A stretch of 38,347 nucleotides of DNA from an uncultured Gammaproteobacteria bacterium (GTDB lineage Bacteria; Pseudomonadota; Gammaproteobacteria; Pseudomonadales; Azotimanducaceae). The position numbers and the translations under genes were made by a program. The notes under the pieces were generated by a model. That model had not been told where the DNA came from, searched no databases, and saw only the letters and a program-made list of their open reading frames with translations. Where the stretch lies: NCBI GenBank assembly GCA_913060615.1, contig CAJXUL010000006.1, positions 1 to 38,347 on the forward strand, read 5' to 3'. Shown here in pieces: positions 32,089 to 38,347 of this stretch (positions within the stretch are counted from its first letter, which is position 1; each line of letters starts with the position of its first letter).

Positions 32089-33683
32089 CTACTAAATCGG
32101 CGCTTTTTTTAGCGCTGATTGCTGGCGCTATTTACCCCCTTGGATTTGCCCCTTTCGGCTACTTCAGCGTCGCCTTGCTCTCGGCTTTGGTTTTTTTTCT
32201 TTTGCTGGTTCGAGCACCTCACTTAGCACCCTGGTCGGCGCTTGTATTCGGCTTTGGTAAATACCTTGTTGGCATTTCATGGGTTTATGTCAGCCTCAAT
32301 CAATACGGCAGTGCGCCACCTTTACTCGCCGGCATGTTGGTATTGCTGTTTGTTGTGGTGATGGCTCTTTTTTGCTGGCCAATAGGGCTTTTCTACAAGC
32401 GTTTGCATAGCGCCAACCAATACCTCAACGGGCTAGTTTTTATTGCGCTTTGGCTAGTCATGGAGTGGTCGCTGACATGGTTGTTCACTGGCTTCCCTTG
32501 GTTGTTCTTAGGTTATGGTGCGATTGACTCAGCATTAGCAGGTGTTGCGCCAGTAGCCGGAGTTTTAGCGACATCGGCTTTTGGCTTAGTCTCGGTAGTG
32601 GGTTTTGCCCTAGTGAGTCTTCTTTGGGTCGAAGGGCAGCGCGGTAGGTTACTTGTCCCCGGCCTTGCGCTCATGGTTTTGCCTTGGGTCATCGGGGTGC
32701 TGCTCAGTTCTGTGTCTTGGGTGCAGCCCATTGGTCAATATTCTGTGGCCTTGGTGCAAGGTAACTTGGATCAAACGGTGAAATGGGACCAAGACGAGCA
32801 GGCGGCTAATGTGCGTAAACACATAGAACTCAGTGCAGCTCACTGGGACGCTGACCTCGTTGTTTGGTCCGAATTTGCGGTGACCCTTTACGGCGCGCAA
32901 GCTCACAAAACGGTAGATTTTTTACAGACTCAGGGCCTAGCCTCAAAGACTAATGTCATTACTGGTATCCCTACCCTTGAGCGTCTGCCTCGGAGTGAAG
33001 GCGGGCGCAGGTTCAACATTTATAATACGGCTCAGGGCTATGGTTTGGCTCAGGGTGGCTTTGCTAAATATCATTTGGTGCCTTTTGGTGAATTTGTACC
33101 CTTGGAAGACTGGCTGCGCGGATTAATCGAATTTTTTAATCTGCCCATGTCCGGTTTAAAGCAGGGTTCGTGGCAACAGAACAACATCACACTCAGCTTG
33201 CCGCCTGCAGCCAGCCAAACGGCTACGGCCTCTGAGACTCAACGGCTTGTGATCGACGGGCAGAATGAAGAACGTAATAAAGTGCAGGTTGCAATCGGTA
33301 TTTGCTATGAAATCGCCTATGGCAATTCCATGCGAGATCGGGCCGAGGAGGCTGGCGTGATACTGACTATTTCCAACGATACTTGGTTTGGAGGGTCTAT
33401 TGGTCCTCACCAACATATGCAGATTGCGCGTATGCGCGCCCTTGAAAATGGGCGCTGGTTATTACGTGGCACAAACAATGGTGTCACAGCTATTGTCAAT
33501 GCACAGGGCAAGATGGTTGACCAGTTGCCGCAGTTTGAGGCTGCGGTGCTGCGCGGTGAATTTGCGGTTATGCAAGGTCGTACCCCTTATAGCAGAGTTG
33601 GTGATTGGCCTATTTTGCTGCTGATTTTGCTCGCTTTAGTTTCTGCAATTATGGCTAAAAGACGCAGCCCAGTGCCGCTGTAG
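32085..33683 (+). CDS. lnt: apolipoprotein N-acyltransferase
   Basis: Lnt transfers the third acyl chain to the N-terminal Cys of lipoproteins in the inner membrane. The 532 residues comprise an N-terminal multi-helix membrane part (about residues 6-215) and a periplasmic nitrilase-like domain. The catalytic triad is E263 (VVWSEFAV), K328 (FAKYHLVPFGE) and C407 (GICYE), followed by SNDTWFGGSIGPHQH and a C-terminal helix. A stretch of polar, repeat-poor residues (about 372-398, PPAASQTATASETQ and onward) before the catalytic Cys is longer than in E. coli, where the Cys is C387. The start is GTG 32085, coupled to corC. The LptE lipoprotein encoded downstream is a likely substrate. Confidence 0.96.
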   Translation: MTTKSALFLALIAGAIYPLGFAPFGYFSVALLSALVFFLLLVRAPHLAPWSALVFGFGKYLVGISWVYVSLNQYGSAPPLLAGMLVLLFVVVMALFCWPIGLFYKRLHSANQYLNGLVFIALWLVMEWSLTWLFTGFPWLFLGYGAIDSALAGVAPVAGVLATSAFGLVSVVGFALVSLLWVEGQRGRLLVPGLALMVLPWVIGVLLSSVSWVQPIGQYSVALVQGNLDQTVKWDQDEQAANVRKHIELSAAHWDADLVVWSEFAVTLYGAQAHKTVDFLQTQGLASKTNVITGIPTLERLPRSEGGRRFNIYNTAQGYGLAQGGFAKYHLVPFGEFVPLEDWLRGLIEFFNLPMSGLKQGSWQQNNITLSLPPAASQTATASETQRLVIDGQNEERNKVQVAIGICYEIAYGNSMRDRAEEAGVILTISNDTWFGGSIGPHQHMQIARMRALENGRWLLRGTNNGVTAIVNAQGKMVDQLPQFEAAVLRGEFAVMQGRTPYSRVGDWPILLLILLALVSAIMAKRRSPVPL

Positions 33684-33905
33684 TAGTTTCAAAACCCCCC
33701 TCATCAAGCTAAGTCTCTTAACTGTTGAAAAAAATATGCCCTTGGCGGCGCTTGTAATCTTTGCTCATCTTAAAGCCGTAAACGCGGTGCCTTCTAGCTC
33801 TGTCTGAGTCACAAAGAATTGCCTAAATTGGCCCGCAAACTACGAAGATGGCGCGGGTAAGTGTTATCCTTGCTGCCGATTTATAAGCAACCCAAGATCA
33901 AAAGC

Positions 33906-36362
33906 ATGAACCCAGTTTACGAGCCGCGACACATTGAATCTCAAGCACAAGAATATTGGGATGAAAACCAGTCCTTTGTCGGTGATGAACAGCGCCCAGG
34001 AGAAAAATTTTATTGCCTGGCTATGTTCCCTTACCCCAGTGGCCGACTGCATATGGGCCATGTACGTTGCTACACCTTGGGTGATGTGATTAACCGCTAC
34101 CGCCGGCTAAAAGGCTTTAACGTTATGCACCCGATGGGCTGGGATGCTTTTGGTTTGCCTGCAGAAAATGCGGCAATAAAACACGATATTCCACCGGCAG
34201 ACTGGACCAAGGACAACATCGCCTATATGCGCACGCAAATGCAGCGCTTGGGCTTTGGCATGGACTGGACCAGAGAAGTAGCCACTTGCGATCCTGAATA
34301 CTATCGCTGGGAGCAGTGGTTATTTGTGAAGCTTTACGCAAAGGGCATGGTTTATCGCAAAAATGCTATGGTCAACTGGGACCCTGTAGACCAGACGGTG
34401 TTGGCTAATGAGCAAGTAGTAGATGGCAAAGGTTGGCGCTCCGGTGCCGTGGTTGAACGCCGGGAAATGTCCCAGTGGTTCTTAAAGATTACCGACTATG
34501 CCCAAGAGCTATTGGACGAGTTAGATGATATGCCCGGCTGGCCTGACTCTGTAAAGAACATGCAGCGCAACTGGATTGGTCGCTCACAGGGCGCTGAAGT
34601 CGACTTCACCGTGACCCATGACGAGAGCCAAAAGCTCACCGTGTTTACGACCCGCCCCGATACTTTAATGGGTGCCACCTACGTGGCCGTGGCGCCAGAG
34701 CATCCACTGGCAACATTGGCCGCTGAGTCTACCCCTGAAGTAGCTGCTTTTATTCAAGCGCACAAAGTAAACACCACAGCGGAAGCAGATCTCGCGGTAA
34801 TGGAAAAAGTCGGTATTGCCACCGGGTTGACTGTCAAACACCCCTTAACCAATGAGCTATTGCCGGTATGGATAGCGAACTTTGTGCTCATGGAATACGG
34901 CTCTGGCGCGGTTATGTCGGTGCCAGCCCACGACCAACGTGACTACGAGTTTGCGCATAAGTACGGTATTGATATTGCCCAAGTTATTCAGCCAATGGGT
35001 GATGATGAATGTAATTTGGATGAGTCTGCTTTTACTGCCAAAGGGCGTCTGATTAATTCGGGTCAGTTCGATGGGCTAGAGTTTGATCAAGCTTTTACTA
35101 GCATAGTTGATGCGCTAGCCGCCAAAGAGGCTGGTCGGTCAATCACCAATTATCGTCTGCGCGACTGGGGTGTCTCCAGGCAGCGCTATTGGGGTTGCCC
35201 AATTCCTATGATCCACTGCGAAGATTGTGGTGTATTACCTGTGCCTGAAGCGGATTTACCCGTTGTCTTGCCTACTAAAGTGAGTTTCAGCGGAGTCGGT
35301 TCGCCACTGGAAAATATGCCTGATTTCCTCAATGTGGCTTGCCCCGGTTGTGGCCAAGATGCGCGGCGTGAAACAGACACCTTTGACACTTTTATGGAGT
35401 CGTCTTGGTATTACGCGCGTTTTGCGTCCCCTGACGCAGACACATCAATGCTCGACGAGCGTGCCAATTACTGGGCACCGGTTGATCATTACGTGGGTGG
35501 TATAGAGCACGCGATTTTGCATCTGTTGTACGCACGTTTCTATTTCAAACTGATGCGTGACGAAGGTTTAGTCAAAGATAATGAGCCTTTCAAAAAACTC
35601 ATGATGCTGGGCATGGTGCTGCAAGACGGCAAAAAGATGTCTAAGTCCGCTGGAGATGCTGGCGACCCGCAAAAGTTGTTGGATCGTTATGGTGCTGACA
35701 CAGTGCGCACCGCCATGATGTTTGCAGCGCCCCCAGAACAGTCTTTTGAGTGGAGTGAGGCAGGCCTTGAAGGCGCAATGCGTTTTCTTAAACGCCTTTG
35801 GACTGCAGTGCACGAGCATGCTGCCGCTGGTCCAATACCTGAACTTGATTTTCACGACCTATCTGATGAAGGCAAGGCACTCCGTCGTAAAACTCATGAA
35901 ACGCTGCGAAAAGCCGACGACGATTATGGGCGGCGTATGCAGTTCAATACTGTTGTTTCTGCAGTTATGGAATTGGCCAACAGTCTGTATAAGTTTCAAG
36001 CTAAGACTGCTGGTGACCGAGCGGCCGCCCAAGAAGCATGGTTGAGCGCGGTGCAAATTATTTCGCCTATCGCGCCACATATTGCCCACAGCCTATGGCA
36101 AACCTTAGGTCAGCAGGGTTCTCTAGTGGACTGTCCGTGGCCCGAGATAGATGAGAGCGCATTGGTTCAACAACACTTGTCTTTAGTGGTTCAGGTGAAC
36201 GGCAAAGTGCGCGGTAAGATCGAAGTAGATGCCAGTGCGAGTAAGGAAGAGATTCTAGAGATTGCCAAAAACGAAAGTAACGTGGCACGCTATTTAGAAG
36301 ATAAAACTGTACGTAAAGAGATAGTTGTGCCGAATAAACTTGTCAATATTGTGGTGGGTTAA
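33906..36362 (+). CDS. leuS: leucyl-tRNA synthetase
   Basis: LeuS charges tRNA-Leu. The 818 residues from ATG 33906 begin MNPVYEPRHIESQAQEYW, aligned with the E. coli start; an earlier in-frame GTG at 33861 adds 15 unrelated residues. The HIGH motif appears as HMGH at residues 49-52 and KMSKS at 577-581. The CP1 editing domain (about residues 225-415) contains TTRPDTLMGATYVAVAP and MSVPAHDQRDYEFA. The zinc-type segment in CEDCG...CPGCG (near 440-480) is present, as are the anticodon-binding and C-terminal domains. A 222-bp gap separates it from lnt. The lptE start codon follows the stop directly. Confidence 0.97.
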   Translation: MNPVYEPRHIESQAQEYWDENQSFVGDEQRPGEKFYCLAMFPYPSGRLHMGHVRCYTLGDVINRYRRLKGFNVMHPMGWDAFGLPAENAAIKHDIPPADWTKDNIAYMRTQMQRLGFGMDWTREVATCDPEYYRWEQWLFVKLYAKGMVYRKNAMVNWDPVDQTVLANEQVVDGKGWRSGAVVERREMSQWFLKITDYAQELLDELDDMPGWPDSVKNMQRNWIGRSQGAEVDFTVTHDESQKLTVFTTRPDTLMGATYVAVAPEHPLATLAAESTPEVAAFIQAHKVNTTAEADLAVMEKVGIATGLTVKHPLTNELLPVWIANFVLMEYGSGAVMSVPAHDQRDYEFAHKYGIDIAQVIQPMGDDECNLDESAFTAKGRLINSGQFDGLEFDQAFTSIVDALAAKEAGRSITNYRLRDWGVSRQRYWGCPIPMIHCEDCGVLPVPEADLPVVLPTKVSFSGVGSPLENMPDFLNVACPGCGQDARRETDTFDTFMESSWYYARFASPDADTSMLDERANYWAPVDHYVGGIEHAILHLLYARFYFKLMRDEGLVKDNEPFKKLMMLGMVLQDGKKMSKSAGDAGDPQKLLDRYGADTVRTAMMFAAPPEQSFEWSEAGLEGAMRFLKRLWTAVHEHAAAGPIPELDFHDLSDEGKALRRKTHETLRKADDDYGRRMQFNTVVSAVMELANSLYKFQAKTAGDRAAAQEAWLSAVQIISPIAPHIAHSLWQTLGQQGSLVDCPWPEIDESALVQQHLSLVVQVNGKVRGKIEVDASASKEEILEIAKNESNVARYLEDKTVRKEIVVPNKLVNIVVG

Positions 36363-36908
36363 ATGCTTATGAGCCGCCATTTGTCGACGCTGCTCGGTGT
36401 ATGCGCGCTATCTGTGCTTTTGCATGGCTGCGGCTTTCAACTGCGTGGCAGCGATCTTGGCGAGCTCAATTTAGACTACCGGATTACTGGAAACTTATCT
36501 GGCGGAGCTGCGGATGCGACCTCGGTGGAGTTTTTGCAGTTGCTCAAACAGTCGCTGAATCAGGTCGGTGCGCAGGAACTAAGTTCAGCGAATGTGCTTA
36601 TAGAAATAACTAGCTTACGCCGCGAAGAAATTGAAGGCGCGGTGAATGCTCAGGTTAGAGTCACTGAGAAGAGTGTTGTCTTTACGCTGATGTATCGTGT
36701 GGTTGACGTTAATGGGGACGATATTGTCGCTGATCAACGCCTACAAATTGAGCGCGTTTACCGAATTGACCGGAATAATCTCTTAGCCAGTAACAGTGAA
36801 CAAAAGCTGCTCGAGACTGAACTGCTGCGCAACCTGGCAGGTCAGTTGGTTAGAGGTTTGGGGGTGGTGATGTCCAAGCAATCTAGTTTGGCTAAATCTG
36901 CGAGTTAA
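36363..36908 (+). CDS. lptE: LPS-assembly lipoprotein LptE
   Basis: LptE plugs the LptD barrel in the outer membrane and helps deliver lipopolysaccharide to the surface. The 181 residues begin with a lipoprotein signal peptide: a hydrophobic stretch followed by LLHGCGFQLRG with the lipidated Cys at C23. The CGFQLRG sequence directly after the lipobox is the family hallmark. The rest (SLNQVG, ILIEITSLRREE-like strands, VYRIDRNNLLASNSE, LVRGL) fits the mixed alpha/beta LptE fold. The first ATG touches the leuS stop; a second ATG at 36369 is an equally good start. The position between leuS and holA matches E. coli and Pseudomonas. Confidence 0.95.
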   Translation: MLMSRHLSTLLGVCALSVLLHGCGFQLRGSDLGELNLDYRITGNLSGGAADATSVEFLQLLKQSLNQVGAQELSSANVLIEITSLRREEIEGAVNAQVRVTEKSVVFTLMYRVVDVNGDDIVADQRLQIERVYRIDRNNLLASNSEQKLLETELLRNLAGQLVRGLGVVMSKQSSLAKSAS

Positions 36909-36912
36909 CCCA

Positions 36913-37917
36913 GTGCAAATTAAACCTGAACAATTATCCTCTTCATTGTCTCGTGGTTTGCAGACGATATATCTGGTTAGTGGCGACGACACCCTCTTGG
37001 TAGAAGAGGCTTGTGATGAAATTATTGCAGCAGCTCGTAGTCAAGGTTTCACCGAGCGCTCTATCCATCATGTTGAACCCGGATTCCATTGGTATGACAT
37101 CACGAATGATGCCGCCAGTATGTCGCTGTTCGCTGAACGCAAAATTTTAGACCTGCGCCTTGGCTCAGGTAAGTTCGACAAGGAAGCCTCTGAGGTGTTG
37201 CGCTCTTGGTGTGATGGCGAAACGAGCAATAGCGATACACTCTTGATGTTGCGTACGGATCGTCTGCAACCTAGGCAGCGTTCTTCTGCTTGGTTTAAGG
37301 CCATAGAGCAGGCGGGTGGTATTGTGTTGATTTGGCCGATGAGTCCACGAGACATGCCCAGATGGCTTGAAGCCCGACTCACCAAACGTGGTCTAAGCAT
37401 GGACCGCGACGGCTTGAGTTATTTAGCAGATCGAGTGGAAGGCAATTTACTTGCGGCGGCGCAGGAAATTGAAAAACTTGCTTTGCAAGATTTGCCCCAA
37501 CCCATTTCTCAGCAGACACTTATTGCTTCCCTTGAGGATACCTCGCGTTTTACCAGCTTCGATATGATTGATGCCGCCATGGCGGGAGACGCAGTTAGAG
37601 CGCGCAAAGTGCTGCATTCGCTCAAGCAAGAAGGCGTCAGCCTATTTGCCATTCTTGGCGCTCTGACGAGTCAGCTGCGGCGTTTGGGTCAAAGTCGGGG
37701 GCTGCCGCCGGCTCGTGCGCGTATTCTTGAGCAGTTTGCCCAGAGAGTCAGTTCGCCGTTAACTCTGCTGGCGGAGTGTGCCGTGATTGATCAACAGGGT
37801 AAGGGCCAGCGTTTTGGCGACGCCTGGGTTAGTTTAGAACAATTGGTATTAGTTATGGCCGGCACCGTTGGCATGGTGCCGCCGTCTGTTTATCAACGTC
37901 GTCTGCGAGGACGCTAA
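36913..37917 (+). CDS. holA: DNA polymerase III subunit delta
   Basis: HolA is the delta subunit of the clamp loader, which opens the beta sliding clamp. The 334 residues begin at GTG 36913, four bases after the lptE stop. The sequence starts with IKPEQLSSSLSRGLQTIYLVSGDDTLLVEEACDEI, the usual N-terminal block with the GDD/E loop. SMSLFAERKILDLRL (the clamp-contact region) follows, then LLAAAQEIEKLALQ and FTSFDMIDAAMAGD. The three-domain AAA+-like layout is complete but, as normal for delta, has no Walker A motif. No terminator was clearly seen downstream. Confidence 0.96.
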   Translation: MQIKPEQLSSSLSRGLQTIYLVSGDDTLLVEEACDEIIAAARSQGFTERSIHHVEPGFHWYDITNDAASMSLFAERKILDLRLGSGKFDKEASEVLRSWCDGETSNSDTLLMLRTDRLQPRQRSSAWFKAIEQAGGIVLIWPMSPRDMPRWLEARLTKRGLSMDRDGLSYLADRVEGNLLAAAQEIEKLALQDLPQPISQQTLIASLEDTSRFTSFDMIDAAMAGDAVRARKVLHSLKQEGVSLFAILGALTSQLRRLGQSRGLPPARARILEQFAQRVSSPLTLLAECAVIDQQGKGQRFGDAWVSLEQLVLVMAGTVGMVPPSVYQRRLRGR

Positions 37918-38017
37918 GAAAAATTTTTAACGCCCCTTTAGCAAGCCAGATGGCGCAACTTCTTACTTGTCATTGGTATTTTTGCCCCGCGCTTTAGCTC
38001 TTGTTCGAATTCACGGG

Positions 38018-38298
38018 CTAATTCACAAAGGTGTCAGCGGTTATCCCGAGGTCTACTATGACTAACTTGCCACTGCTGTTATCGAAGCTGGTCACAGAGC
38101 AATTGTCAGGGGCAAAAACTCGCATTTTGTCCTCACCTTGAGCAAAGCTGACAGCAGCGTTGATGGCCACATAATGGCTGAAAATAATGCAGTCTTCGGA
38201 GCAGGTTAGTAAGTAGTCGACAATATTTTGTCGCCATTGCTGGGAGTTTTGATCTAGGTCCGACCAGTTACCGGCCATGGCAGTTTGTAGCCACAGGG
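38018..38298 (-). CDS. histidine phosphatase family protein, 3' part
   Basis: This is the C-terminal end of a phosphoglycerate-mutase-like (histidine phosphatase) protein. The visible 93 residues, reading LWLQTAMAGNWSDLDQ from the edge, include IIFSHYVAINAAV, where the His matches the second catalytic His of the family, and VFAPDNCSVTSFD. An internal ATG at 38278 is not the true start, because the frame stays open to 38298, where adapter sequence begins. The N-terminal RHG phosphohistidine motif and the substrate are not visible. It is convergent with holA, and 100 bp lie between their stops. Confidence 0.85.
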
Positions 38299-38347
38299 CT
38301 GTCTCTTATACACATCTCCGAGCCCACGAGACGGACTCCTATCTCGT
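38299..38347. other. Illumina Nextera adapter and index, not genomic
   Basis: The last 49 bases begin with CTGTCTCTTATACACATCT (38299-38317), the Tn5 mosaic-end sequence. They continue with CCGAGCCCACGAGAC (38318-38332), the Nextera read-2 tail, then an 8-base index GGACTCCT (38333-38340, the N705 index) and ATCTCGT, the beginning of the P7 sequence. This is library read-through left at the contig end. Confidence 0.98.

Noticed and set aside
32085-33683. Lnt with a possibly disrupted catalytic site because of the insert before the Cys
   Set aside because: Glu, Lys and Cys and the flanking motifs are all present, so the added linker is probably harmless.

Overview
The window looks like one contig end from a gammaproteobacterium, most likely a marine, metabolically versatile lineage related to the OMG/Cellvibrionales-Pseudomonadales groups (an inference from gene content and order, not a phylogeny). 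The strongest evidence is the block at 27.3-37.9 kb: a DUF1820 gene divergent from miaB-phoH-ybeY-corC-lnt-leuS-lptE-holA, a classic gammaproteobacterial housekeeping order. The left edge cuts into pntB. The last 49 bases (38299-38347) are not genomic: they match an Illumina Nextera adapter with an index, so the real sequence ends inside a histidine-phosphatase-like gene.

Layout. 0-4.9 kb: 3' part of pntB, a nitroreductase, rluE on the minus strand, a second nitroreductase and a Spinster-like MFS transporter overlapping it. 5.0-8.1 kb: a CoxG-like protein, the 2Fe-2S and FAD subunits of a molybdenum hydroxylase without any large catalytic subunit, and a zinc-less quinone oxidoreductase. 8.4-10.8 kb: panB-panC-coaX, a compact pantothenate to phosphopantothenate unit closed by a strong hairpin. 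10.9-15.9 kb: an SDR, a divergent MFS transporter, a periplasmic HtrA/DegQ protease and a Zn alcohol dehydrogenase with its own terminator. 16.1-20.7 kb: folK overlapping a secreted protein that resembles the phospholipase C/P1 nuclease fold, then a luciferase-like flavin oxidoreductase, a D-2-hydroxyacid dehydrogenase and a YhhQ-type queuosine-precursor transporter. 21.0-27.3 kb: a small membrane protein, a perfect 36-bp inverted repeat, a YpeA-type acetyltransferase, a PTPS-fold protein with an SDR behind it, an acyl-CoA dehydrogenase, a ferredoxin-NAD reductase-like flavoprotein and an FMN alpha-hydroxyacid dehydrogenase. 27.3-37.9 kb: the housekeeping block for tRNA modification, ribosome/RNA quality control, lipoprotein maturation, LPS export and replication.

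The first 27 kb is rich in FAD/FMN/NAD(P) enzymes of broad families (two nitroreductases, two SDRs, two medium-chain dehydrogenases, LLM, ACAD, D-2-hydroxyacid and alpha-hydroxyacid dehydrogenases, ferredoxin reductase), as expected of a bacterium degrading varied organic compounds. No phage, transposase, CRISPR array, rRNA or tRNA was seen.

I found no clear new multi-gene system. The most distinctive observations are: (1) many short tandem repeats (12, 14, 15, 21 and about 26 bp) at gene borders, three of which build in-frame N-terminal extensions (LLM protein, YhhQ-type transporter, YbeY) while another surrounds a stop codon with four further in-frame stops; (2) a PTPS homologue lacking the catalytic Cys but carrying an E-x-x-H-G-H motif, followed by an SDR, which may point to folate or reduced-pterin synthesis rather than queuosine; (3) a molybdenum hydroxylase set without its large subunit; (4) the adapter remnant at the right end.
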